A DNA stretch of 51,229 nt from an uncultured Pelagibacteraceae bacterium (lineage in GTDB: Bacteria > Pseudomonadota > Alphaproteobacteria > Pelagibacterales > Pelagibacteraceae). This document shows positions 1 through 7,542 of this stretch, in pieces. Location: the NCBI GenBank assembly GCA_902536085.1, contig CACAWF010000006.1:1-51229 (forward strand). Reading direction: 5' to 3'. The position numbers and the translations under genes were made by a program. The notes under the pieces are model-generated. The model was not told the origin of the DNA. It saw nothing but the letters and a program-made list of their open reading frames with translations, and did not search any database. The first letter of the stretch is position 1, and each line of letters starts with the position of its first letter.

Positions 1-724
1 TTAGATATAGTCCTTCTGCAGGAGCGGGAGGTGCACATCTTTGCCTGTTTTTGGACTTAAATACTTCTTTGTAAATTAACAAACTCCATTTTTTTGTTGC
101 TAAATATCCAAGACATCCAACCATTGAGCGAACTTGATTTTGTAAAAAGGATTTTGATTTAAAAGTTATGTAAATGTTATTTCCGTTTTTTTTAACTTTT
201 ACTGCATTCATTTTTTTTACAGGAGATTTAGATGAGCATGAAGATGCTCTAAAAGTAGAGAAATCATGCTTTCCCTCTAAAATTTTAGCTCCTTTTTTGA
301 GTAAATTAAAATCTAATTTTTTTTTTAAATGCCATGCTCTTTTTTGGCTCAAAGATAGAGGGCTAGATCTATTTATTATTAGATATTCATAAATTCTCTC
401 TTTTGCTGAGAATCTTGCATGAAAATCTAAATTTTTTTTTTTAATTTCTATTATTGTTATTAAGAATTTTTTCAAAAAGAAATTTACTGAATTTAAAAAT
501 TTTTTAAGATCTTTTATTTCTGTTGAAATCTTGAAATGAGCACATTGGTTAAGAGCATGTACACCTTTATCAGTTCTGCCAGCACCAACGATTTTAATTT
601 TTTTATTTAAAATTCTCCTAAACACTCGTTCAATTTTTTCCTGAATAGAAATTCCATTTTTTTGGTATTGCCATCCAACAAAATTAGTTCCATCATATTC
701 AACTTTTATTAAGTAATTGAACAT
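1..724 (-). CDS. truA: tRNA pseudouridine(38-40) synthase TruA (3' end cut by window edge)
   Basis: Converts uridines 38-40 of the tRNA anticodon arm to pseudouridine in the cytoplasm. Translating the minus strand from ATG at 724 gives an open frame of 241 codons that reaches base 1 without a stop. It opens MFNYLIKVEYDGTNFVGWQY, carries the family signature GAGRTDKGVHA with catalytic Asp52, and near the window edge reads PAEGLYL, close to the usual TruA C-terminus, so only a few residues are missing. The start lies next to the fmt stop, with one base between them, as the last visible gene of a leftward run with def and fmt. The gene contains a run of 11 T on the plus strand (about 432-442), but the frame is intact across it. 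Family call is secure. Confidence 0.95.
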   Translation of the reverse strand, partial: MFNYLIKVEYDGTNFVGWQYQKNGISIQEKIERVFRRILNKKIKIVGAGRTDKGVHALNQCAHFKISTEIKDLKKFLNSVNFFLKKFLITIIEIKKKNLDFHARFSAKERIYEYLIINRSSPLSLSQKRAWHLKKKLDFNLLKKGAKILEGKHDFSTFRASSCSSKSPVKKMNAVKVKKNGNNIYITFKSKSFLQNQVRSMVGCLGYLATKKWSLLIYKEVFKSKNRQRCAPPAPAEGLYL

Positions 725-725
725 T

Positions 726-1649
726 TTACAGAATTGACCCGACTTCCAAGTTATAGCCTTTGAGAAATTCTGAAGCTGACATACTTTTTTTTCCCTCTTT
801 CTGTAATTCTATTACTTGTAAAGCATTTCTTGAACAAGCTATTGTAAAATTTTTATTCAAAACTTCACCAGGTTTACAATTATGATTTTTCTCGATTGTT
901 CTTGCTTTTAATATTTTTACTCTAAATTTTTTGAGCTCAAACCATGTTCCTGGGTTAGGATTTAAGGCATTAATTTTAGCATTCAATTTTTTTGCGTCTT
1001 CTTTCCAATTTATTTTTGCTTCCTCTTTTTTAATTTTATTTGCATAAGTTGCTTCTTCCTCATTCTGGGGTATAAATTTTGCTGTTCCATCTTTCAACAA
1101 CTTAAATGCCTCTATGATCATTGAAGAGCTAAGCTTTGACATAATACTGCTTAAGTTTATAAAAGTTGTAGTTTTATCGATACTTATTTTTGACTTCATC
1201 ATAACTGGGCCAGTATCTAATTTCGAAGAGATTTTCATTATTGAAATACCAGTTTCTTTGTCCATATTCATAATTGCTCTTTGTATTGGAGCTGCACCTC
1301 TCCACCTTGGAAGAAGTGATGCATGAATATTTATAAAAGTAATTCCTTTTATATTTAGAAATTCATCAGGTAAAATTTTACCATAAGCAACAACTACTAC
1401 TACATTTGGTTTTATTTTTTTTAAGTGTTGTAGCTCAATCTCATTATTCAATGTTTCAGGACATCTTAAATTTAAATTAAATTCTTTAGCTATACTGTAA
1501 ATAGGTGAAACACTTATTTTTAAACCGCGATTTTTTTTTTTAGGTGGTTGAGTGTATACTTCAATTATTTCATTGTTTGAATTATGAATCGATTTTAAAA
1601 TTGGGACCGCAAATTCAGGTGTTCCCATAAAAATAATTTTTAACGCCAT
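726..1649 (-). CDS. fmt: Methionyl-tRNA formyltransferase
   Basis: Formylates Met-tRNA(fMet) with 10-formyl-THF to make initiator tRNA. The 307-residue length is normal for the family. The N-terminal Rossmann domain opens MALKIIFMGTPEFAVP. The catalytic region is at about residues 106-123, with INIHA followed by SLLPRWRGAAPIQ (residues 111-123), and DTGP at 145-148. The C-terminal part (about 205-307) fits the small OB-type tRNA-binding domain. It sits 5 bp after def and almost touches truA, so formylation and deformylation enzymes are almost certainly co-transcribed, as in many bacteria. ATG start; no other good start nearby. Confidence 0.97.
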   Translation of the reverse strand: MALKIIFMGTPEFAVPILKSIHNSNNEIIEVYTQPPKKKNRGLKISVSPIYSIAKEFNLNLRCPETLNNEIELQHLKKIKPNVVVVVAYGKILPDEFLNIKGITFINIHASLLPRWRGAAPIQRAIMNMDKETGISIMKISSKLDTGPVMMKSKISIDKTTTFINLSSIMSKLSSSMIIEAFKLLKDGTAKFIPQNEEEATYANKIKKEEAKINWKEDAKKLNAKINALNPNPGTWFELKKFRVKILKARTIEKNHNCKPGEVLNKNFTIACSRNALQVIELQKEGKKSMSASEFLKGYNLEVGSIL

Positions 1650-1654
1650 TAGAA

Positions 1655-2179
1655 CTAAATTACTATTTTATTTAAGTTATTTTTTTGTTTTTTAAGTTTT
1701 TTAATTATCATATCTTTTTTAAGTTTTGATAAATAATCAATAAATAATATGCCGTTGAGATGATCTAATTCATGCTGAATACATGTTGCTAAAAGACCTT
1801 TAGCTTTAAGTTCTTGTTTCTTCCCATGATAATCCAAATAGTCTAAGTGACACTCTGCAGGTCTCTCAATTTCGGCAAAATAACCTGGTAAAGAAAGACA
1901 GCCTTCCTCATAAATCGAAGTGTCTTTTGATTTATATGTAATTGTGGGATTCACTAGAAATAATGGGGATTTTTTTTCAGGCTCTTTTGAAATATCAATT
2001 ACGATGACTCTTTTTAAAATTCCGATTTGTACAGCTGCTAGACCTATTCCTGGTGCCTCATACATTGTTTCGAGCATATCGTCCATTAAAATTTTTAATT
2101 CAGAGTTTACTGTTTCGATTAATTTACTTTTTTTTCTTAATATCGGATCTGGCTCTATGATAATATTTCTCTTTGGCAT
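1655..2179 (-). CDS. def: Peptide deformylase
   Basis: Removes the N-formyl group from nascent proteins. All three PDF motifs are present in 174 residues: GIGLAAVQ (44-51), EGCLS (92-96, metal ligand Cys94) and HELDH (136-140, metal-ligand histidines and catalytic Glu). The C-terminus is lysine-rich. It is transcribed leftward between the exported protein (18-bp gap) and fmt (5-bp gap). Start is ATG at 2179, giving MPKRNIIIEPDPILR, the usual PDF beginning, which supports the start choice. Confidence 0.97.
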   Translation of the reverse strand: MPKRNIIIEPDPILRKKSKLIETVNSELKILMDDMLETMYEAPGIGLAAVQIGILKRVIVIDISKEPEKKSPLFLVNPTITYKSKDTSIYEEGCLSLPGYFAEIERPAECHLDYLDYHGKKQELKAKGLLATCIQHELDHLNGILFIDYLSKLKKDMIIKKLKKQKNNLNKIVI

Positions 2180-2197
2180 TTTAAAATTATATTCTAA

Positions 2198-3937
2198 TTA
2201 AGTTCTTTGGGGTAGAGCTGAAATTAAAACCTTATTTCTTATATTAATTAAATCTGTTCGATTTAATAAATTGGTAATGAAGTAGATTGTTTCTGGATCT
2301 AATTGATATGGCTCATCTTCTCCAATGATTTCGACAATTTTCAACGCTAAAAATGCCTTTTGTTTTTTTTCACTAAGTTGCAAAAGGTTTTTTGGAATAT
2401 CATACTTTTCTGCAATTTCCTTGTATTTAAAATTTGCTGGAATTTTAATTCCGTCTTTCGAGAGAGACTCTACTAAAGCAATGTCCTTGGCAGAAAAAAA
2501 GTATTTTTTGTTTTTATTTATCTTCTTTAAAATTTTATCTAGATCTTTTTGAGTTTTTTTTTCATTTTCACCTTCAATATAAAACTTAATTATTTTTGAT
2601 TGATGTAGTACTTTATCATTATATTTAATTTTACCTAAAATCTTTTCTTCATTTAAAATTTTGCTCTGAGAAATTTCTTTATAATTTTCTGGAATATTGT
2701 CTATTCCAATTTCTTGAATTGCGTTACTGAGTAAGCTGGAATGAATATTCTTTAGATCGTTTTTATGAAATAGCTCATCTAGCAAAAATAAATATTCTAA
2801 TTTTGACTCTGTACTTTCGGACAAAAGATATTTCTGATAAATTAAAGATCTAGCATCACTCTCATCTAGCGTCTGATATATATTTTTTGCATTTATTAAT
2901 GTGCTTAAATTAAAGGAAATTTGTTTATATATATCAAAGATAATATTATCATCTATTTGATCTTCATTGGCTGCTAACTCTAAACTTTTTAATTTTTGTT
3001 TATCGTTAATATCATCAATCTTAATGAGATTGGCTGCGTTCAAATATTGCCAAATTTCTTTTTTAGTTTTTTTTGAAGTCTCATAATTAAAATTTTTTAT
3101 TGTGACACTTGACAAATAAAAATTCAGCAAATTTTTTTCATTTATTTTATCGGATGTTTTCTCAGAAATCCCTAAGAGAAAGTCAATTTTATCGTCAAAA
3201 AATTTATCTGATTGTTTTTGCTCTCTGAGAAGGTTCAGCAAAAGTTGAGCTTGAGAGTTTTTTTTATTAAATACTAAACAATATATTTTAAACTTTTCAA
3301 GATAAGGATCTTTAATCGTTGTATCAATAAACTCTATTTTTTCGCAACCTTGTTTTAAATTAGCTTGTGCTATATTTTGATCAACAAGAAATTGTACTGC
3401 CCTTTTTTTTCCATTAAAATTTTTATTTTGATTTAAAAAACTTTCAATTAATTCAGAGCGATTATTTTCTATTAACCAACTTATTTTTAAATTGGCAAAT
3501 TCTTTTTCGTCCATACCCTGCGGAGGAAATGAAAATGACATTAAAATACTTTCCAATATTTCATTTGATGTTTTGGATAATCTCATTTTTTTTATTCGCT
3601 TAAGACTTGCTCTTACATCCTCTGCTTTGGTTGGAGACCACATATTTAAATCAAAATCATTTTGGGATGGGTCATAAATTCCAAATACTTTTGCTTCTTC
3701 GGAGTCGTTAGATAAATTTTCCTCTATCTTAATTTTTTGGTCTAAAGGAGTTTGAGAGTTAGTTAGAATATTTATATTTTTTTCTTTTGAAAAGTTTTGA
3801 TCAGTTTCTATTTTAACATTATTCTTTTTTTCTTTTGTGTTTTTCCAAATATCTATTTTTTCTTCTCCCTTTAGAATAGATGCAAAAAGCAAAATTACAG
3901 ATAAGCTAAAAAAAAACTTAAAGCTTTTTAATTTCAT
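2198..3937 (-). CDS. Exported protein of unknown function, 579 aa
   Basis: I do not recognise a named family. The protein opens with a classic Sec signal: a Lys-rich n-region, then a hydrophobic stretch (about residues 9-20) ending near LKGEE. This suggests a periplasmic or lipid-anchor-free secreted protein. Beyond residue 25 there are no membrane segments. The rest is highly charged and mostly helical by eye, rich in Lys, Asn, Asp and Glu, with a low-complexity linker at about 30-90 and a more conserved-looking tail (IAEKYDIPKNLLQLSEKKQ). Its start overlaps by 20 bp the end of a 59-aa membrane ORF and its end lies 18 bp before def, so it is probably the second gene of a def-fmt-truA operon. 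A helical-repeat scaffold role is possible but is only a guess. Confidence 0.7.
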   Translation of the reverse strand: MKLKSFKFFFSLSVILLFASILKGEEKIDIWKNTKEKKNNVKIETDQNFSKEKNINILTNSQTPLDQKIKIEENLSNDSEEAKVFGIYDPSQNDFDLNMWSPTKAEDVRASLKRIKKMRLSKTSNEILESILMSFSFPPQGMDEKEFANLKISWLIENNRSELIESFLNQNKNFNGKKRAVQFLVDQNIAQANLKQGCEKIEFIDTTIKDPYLEKFKIYCLVFNKKNSQAQLLLNLLREQKQSDKFFDDKIDFLLGISEKTSDKINEKNLLNFYLSSVTIKNFNYETSKKTKKEIWQYLNAANLIKIDDINDKQKLKSLELAANEDQIDDNIIFDIYKQISFNLSTLINAKNIYQTLDESDARSLIYQKYLLSESTESKLEYLFLLDELFHKNDLKNIHSSLLSNAIQEIGIDNIPENYKEISQSKILNEEKILGKIKYNDKVLHQSKIIKFYIEGENEKKTQKDLDKILKKINKNKKYFFSAKDIALVESLSKDGIKIPANFKYKEIAEKYDIPKNLLQLSEKKQKAFLALKIVEIIGEDEPYQLDPETIYFITNLLNRTDLINIRNKVLISALPQRT

Positions 3938-4097
3938 TCGTTATATCTATATTAAAATTTTTTTTTGGACTTGGAAAATTTATCTTTTCAATTAAGAAAA
4001 TAGAAATGATAAAAACTAAAATAACAAAAAACAACTTAATCAGTGTTTTTATAATTGAACTTCCTAAACTTGGTTGTCTGTTGTATTTCAGTTGCAT
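3918..4097 (-). CDS. Small single-pass membrane protein, 59 aa
   Basis: Short ORF with ATG at 4097 and TAA at 3918-3920. It begins MQLKYNRQPSLGSS, then has one strongly hydrophobic segment (about residues 20-37, FFVILVFIISIFLI), then a polar Lys/Asn-rich tail ending NEIKKL. This fits a bitopic inner-membrane protein with a short basic cytoplasmic N-terminus. The last 20 bp overlap the start of the downstream exported 579-aa protein in another frame, which suggests translational coupling and possibly a partnership at the membrane. The ORF faces aroK across a 73-bp divergent spacer. I do not recognise a family. The main alternative is that it is spurious, but the overlap, membrane segment and position as first gene of the run argue for it. 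Confidence 0.6.
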   Translation of the reverse strand: MQLKYNRQPSLGSSIIKTLIKLFFVILVFIISIFLIEKINFPSPKKNFNIDITNEIKKL

Positions 4098-4170
4098 AGT
4101 TTTTGATTTTATTTAAACTCAATAAATAAGACATATTTATGAAAAATCAAATTCAAAATCGGATATTAAA

Positions 4171-4680
4171 TTGAAAAAAAACCTTGTTTTAACTGGAATG
4201 ATGGGTGTGGGTAAATCCACAGTTGGAAAAAGTTTAGCTAAGAAGCTTTCTTTTAAATTTATTGATATTGATAAAGTTATAGAATTGAAAGAAGGATGTT
4301 CTATCAACCTTATATTTAAAAAAAAAAGTGAAAGTTATTTTAGAAAATTAGAAAATGATATTAGTCTTGAAAAATTGCAGGAAAATAATGTAGTTATTTC
4401 TTTAGGTGGAGGAGCATTTCATAATAGATCTATTAGGCGAGCCGTGAAAAATTCTGCTGTTAGTTTCTGGTTAGATACTGATGTAAACGAATTAATTAAA
4501 AGATTAAAAAAAACTAAAAAAAGACCTTTATTATATAAAAAAAATTTAAATGTGATGGTCAATAAAATTTACTTGGAGCGTAAGAAAACTTATAATGAAG
4601 CAGATTATAGAATAAAATGTAATTTTTTAAGAGCTGATATAATAGTTGATAAAATACTTAAAATTTATGAAAAATCGTGA
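4171..4680 (+). CDS. aroK: Shikimate kinase
   Basis: Phosphorylates shikimate to shikimate-3-phosphate in chorismate synthesis. The 169-residue protein has a Walker A loop GMMGVGKST (9-17), the shikimate-binding FIDIDKVIE stretch, SLGGGAF in the substrate site, and the lid with KKRPLL. The start is TTG at 4171; no in-frame ATG lies upstream, and the product MKKNLVLTG begins exactly where the family does. An out-of-frame 11-codon ORF (ATG 4139, TGA 4172-4174) ends on this TTG. The gene overlaps aroB by 14 bp, so the two shikimate-pathway enzymes form one transcription unit. Confidence 0.95.
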   Translation: MKKNLVLTGMMGVGKSTVGKSLAKKLSFKFIDIDKVIELKEGCSINLIFKKKSESYFRKLENDISLEKLQENNVVISLGGGAFHNRSIRRAVKNSAVSFWLDTDVNELIKRLKKTKKRPLLYKKNLNVMVNKIYLERKKTYNEADYRIKCNFLRADIIVDKILKIYEKS

Positions 4681-5779
4681 GATTAAATTTGAAAATTCAA
4701 ATCACAGTTACTCTATTGTAATTGGAAATAATTTACTAGGAACCCTTCCAAGTCGAATAAGACTTTTGTGCCCTAAAACTAAAAGAGTAGCAATTATTTT
4801 TGATAGAAAAATCCCAAAAAAGTTTAAAAGAATTTTAAAGTTAAAACTAAAAAAATATAAACCCACATTTATTCCTTTTAATTCTAATGAAAAATCAAAA
4901 TCTTTTAAAACTGTAGAGTTTTACTTAAATAAGTTGCTGAAACATAATTTTAATCGATCAGATTTAATTATTTCAGTTGGCGGGGGAATTACGGGAGATA
5001 CTGTTGGATTTATTGCTAGTATTTTTAAAAGAGGTATAAATTTTATTAATGTTCCAACTACATTGTTAGCTCAAGTTGACTCGGCGATCGGCGGAAAGAC
5101 AGGTGTAAATTCGACTTATGGTAAAAATTTGATTGGATCATTTTACCAACCTAAATTAGTGTTAAGTGACACAGCTTTTTTGAAATCATTGCCAAAAAAA
5201 GAAATTATTTGCGGGTATGCTGAAATACTTAAGCACGCAATAATCAAGGATAAGAATTTCTTTGGATGGTTAAAAAAAAATACTAAAAAAATTTTAGAGA
5301 AAAATATTAAAGAGCTTATGTATTCTATTAAAAAAAGTTGTGAGATTAAAATTTTTTTTGTAAACAAAGATGTGCATGAAAGAAATTTAAGAATGATTTT
5401 AAACTTTGGGCATACTTTTGCTCATGCTATTGAGGCAAAAAATAACTTTTCAAAAAAAATTTCTCACGGTGAGGCAGTTTTAGCTGGTATGATTTTGGCA
5501 ACAAAATTATCAGTTATAAAGAAAATTTGTAATAATAATGTTTTGAAGGAATTGAAGACAATTTATGAAAGGAACAAACTTTCATATACTTATAAAGACT
5601 ATTCAAGTAGATCAAAAATAAATAGTTTAATACCTTTTTTGAAAAATGATAAAAAAAATAATGATGATAAAATAAATTTTATTCTTATTAAAAAAATAGG
5701 AAAAATTGATAAGCCTAATAAACACAAAATTTCTATTAAAAGTTTAAAAAATGTCTCAAAAGTTATTGCTCAATACTGA
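4667..5779 (+). CDS. aroB: 3-dehydroquinate synthase
   Basis: Cyclises DAHP to 3-dehydroquinate using NAD+ and a divalent metal, the second shikimate-pathway step. Family landmarks: GGGITGDTVGF (NAD-binding), NVPTTLLAQVDSAIGGKTGVN-type active-site block, GYAEILKHAI, and metal-binding FGHTFAHAIE plus SHGEAV. I place the start at ATG 4667 rather than an in-frame TTG at 4646. The ATG gives MKNREIKFENSN, a 370-residue protein of normal length, and a 14-bp overlap with aroK. The 3' end overlaps the convergent bolA gene by 17 bp. Confidence 0.96.
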   Translation: MKNREIKFENSNHSYSIVIGNNLLGTLPSRIRLLCPKTKRVAIIFDRKIPKKFKRILKLKLKKYKPTFIPFNSNEKSKSFKTVEFYLNKLLKHNFNRSDLIISVGGGITGDTVGFIASIFKRGINFINVPTTLLAQVDSAIGGKTGVNSTYGKNLIGSFYQPKLVLSDTAFLKSLPKKEIICGYAEILKHAIIKDKNFFGWLKKNTKKILEKNIKELMYSIKKSCEIKIFFVNKDVHERNLRMILNFGHTFAHAIEAKNNFSKKISHGEAVLAGMILATKLSVIKKICNNNVLKELKTIYERNKLSYTYKDYSSRSKINSLIPFLKNDKKNNDDKINFILIKKIGKIDKPNKHKISIKSLKNVSKVIAQY

Positions 5780-6020
5780 TTTCAAGCGCGTGAATTTTAT
5801 TTTGCAAATCATCTTTAAGAATTTTCATGATTAATTTTTGCGCGTTTAATCTTGAAATTGAGCTTAAATAAATAGATTTTATTTTTAAATGTAAATGGAA
5901 TCTTTCTTTTGAAAAAAACCTATGTCCTTTGTGTTTGTGTGAATTATCAATAATTTCAATATTTTCCAATTTTATTTCTTTTGAAATTTTAGTTTTTATT
6001 TCTTCAAAATAATTTTTCAT
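5763..6020 (-). CDS. bolA: BolA family protein
   Basis: An 85-residue BolA-like protein. BolA proteins act with monothiol glutaredoxins in Fe-S cluster trafficking, and some act as regulators. Visible hallmarks are the short length, HSHKHKGH-like region (here NSHKHKGHRFF, about 27-37), the FHLHLKI strand, and the RLNAQKLIMKIL helix followed by IHALEISI. The C-terminal histidine of IHAL is the usual cluster-ligand position. It converges on aroB with a 17-bp overlap and diverges from the J-domain gene by 30 bp. BolA next to a J protein and CobS/CobT is an arrangement I associate with alphaproteobacteria. Confidence 0.9.
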   Translation of the reverse strand: MKNYFEEIKTKISKEIKLENIEIIDNSHKHKGHRFFSKERFHLHLKIKSIYLSSISRLNAQKLIMKILKDDLQNKIHALEISIEQ

Positions 6021-6050
6021 TTTAATAATTTTACTATATAGAATTGTTTA

Positions 6051-6566
6051 ATGAAAATTATTTGTGATTGGAAAAATTGTAAGGAAACTGGTTCTTATAA
6101 AGCTCCTGTAGAGAGAGATAACAGCAAGAAATATCGCCTGCTATGTCTTACACATATAAAAGAGTTTAATAAAAATTGGAATTATTTTGAAAATATGAAT
6201 GATGCTGAAATAGAGTTCTTTATTAAATCAGATTTAACTTGGCATAAATCAACAAAGAAATTTGGTTCTTCAGATAATTTTTTTAATATTTTATGGAACA
6301 ATGCTTTAGATGATAAACTAAATATATTTAAAGGTTCAAATTTTAAAGATTTTAAAAAAACAAAGATTTCTCAAACAGATAAAGATGCTCTGAATGTTAT
6401 GGAGCTAAATGATGAAGTAAAATGGGATCAAATTCACGCCCGATTTAAAGAACTTGTAAAAAAATATCATCCTGATAAAAATCATGGGAACAAGGAATTT
6501 GAAAATAAATTAAAAAAAATAACCTTAGCTTACAGTCAGTTAAAAAAAACTTTAGGAAAAAAATGA
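6051..6566 (+). CDS. J-domain protein with N-terminal Cys/His motif (alphaproteobacterial DnaJ-like)
   Basis: Co-chaperone that should stimulate a DnaK-type ATPase. The J domain is C-terminal (about residues 112-171) with the essential HPD at 140-142 in KKYHPDKN. The N-terminus carries Cys5, Cys10, Cys32 and His35 (CDWKNC and CLTH), which looks like a small zinc-binding site. This differs from canonical DnaJ, which has its J domain first and a central zinc-finger region. The stop overlaps the CobS-like start as ATGA, so it is co-translated with the AAA+ and VWA proteins downstream. The substrate is unknown; the context suggests it helps the CobS/CobT-like pair. Confidence 0.88.
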   Translation: MKIICDWKNCKETGSYKAPVERDNSKKYRLLCLTHIKEFNKNWNYFENMNDAEIEFFIKSDLTWHKSTKKFGSSDNFFNILWNNALDDKLNIFKGSNFKDFKKTKISQTDKDALNVMELNDEVKWDQIHARFKELVKKYHPDKNHGNKEFENKLKKITLAYSQLKKTLGKK

Positions 6567-7540
6567 ATTCAGAACAATTATCACAAAAACCTGATATCAA
6601 ATTATCAGTAAAACAAACTTTTGGATTTGATAGTGATATGAAAGTAAGTGCCTTTTCAAAAAAAAATGATTATGTTCCAAAAATAGATCCTGATTATAAA
6701 TTTGATAAAGATACAACTTTAGCAATTCTAGCTGGCTTCTCTTTTAATAAACGTGTCTTAATACAAGGGTATCATGGAACAGGTAAATCCACGCACATTG
6801 AGCAAGTTGCAGCAAGATTAAATTGGCCGTGTATAAGAGTGAACTTAGATAGTCATATCAGTAGAATTGATTTAATTGGAAAAGATGCAATCACTTTGAA
6901 AGATGGAAAACAAATTACTGAATTTAAAGAAGGTATATTGCCATGGTCTATTCAGAATCCAATTGCTTTAGTTTTCGATGAATACGATGCAGGAAGACCC
7001 GATGTGATGTTTGTTATTCAGAGGGTTCTTGAAAGTAATGGAAATTTTACATTATTGGATAAAAACAAAGTTTTAGAACAACATGATTTTTTTAGGATTT
7101 TTGCAACTACAAATACAGTCGGTCTTGGGGATACTACTGGCCTCTATCATGGAACTCAACAAATAAACCAAGGTCAAATGGATAGATGGAATATTGTTTC
7201 AACTTTAAATTACCTGCCTTTTGAAAAAGAGTTAGAAATTACTTTAGCAAAAAATAAAGTTTTAAATAATAAAGAAGGCAAAGAGCTGCTTTCTAACATG
7301 ATTAAAGTTGCGGACTTAAGTAGAAAAGGTTTTATAAATGGAGATATATCGACAGTTATGAGTCCAAGAACTGTATTGCATTGGGCTGAAAATACAGAAA
7401 TTTTTAAAGATAAAGGATATGCTTTTAGAATAACATTTCTAAATAAATGTGATGATTTAGAAAAAAAGATTATCTCTGAATATTATCAAAGGTGCTTCGG
7501 TGAAGATCTGCCTGAGTCATCAATAAACGTCTCGTTATAA
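6563..7540 (+). CDS. cobS: CobS-like AAA+ ATPase (annotated in relatives as cobaltochelatase subunit CobS)
   Basis: Member of the MoxR/CobS branch of AAA+ ATPases, 325 residues. Walker A is GYHGTGKST (69-77), Walker B is ALVFDEYD (135-142), and sensor-type residues follow in FATTNTVG. True CobS works with CobT and CobN to insert cobalt into hydrogenobyrinate a,c-diamide. No CobN or other corrin genes are in view, and SAR11 bacteria are known B12 auxotrophs. Here it is more likely a MoxR-type chaperone ATPase paired with the VWA protein that starts 3 bp downstream. The start overlaps the J-protein stop (ATGA). Confidence 0.88.
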   Translation: MNSEQLSQKPDIKLSVKQTFGFDSDMKVSAFSKKNDYVPKIDPDYKFDKDTTLAILAGFSFNKRVLIQGYHGTGKSTHIEQVAARLNWPCIRVNLDSHISRIDLIGKDAITLKDGKQITEFKEGILPWSIQNPIALVFDEYDAGRPDVMFVIQRVLESNGNFTLLDKNKVLEQHDFFRIFATTNTVGLGDTTGLYHGTQQINQGQMDRWNIVSTLNYLPFEKELEITLAKNKVLNNKEGKELLSNMIKVADLSRKGFINGDISTVMSPRTVLHWAENTEIFKDKGYAFRITFLNKCDDLEKKIISEYYQRCFGEDLPESSINVSL

Positions 7541-7542
7541 AA

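Noticed and set aside
174-392. 72-codon plus-strand ORF
   Set aside because: It lies wholly inside truA, which is read on the other strand, and its Phe-rich content is just the complement of Lys codons.
432-442. Run of 11 T inside truA as a possible phase-variation site
   Set aside because: Homopolymer runs of similar length occur all over this AT-rich window and the reading frame is intact on both sides.
4646-4666. TTG start for aroB
   Set aside because: The ATG seven codons later gives the normal family N-terminus and coupling to aroK.
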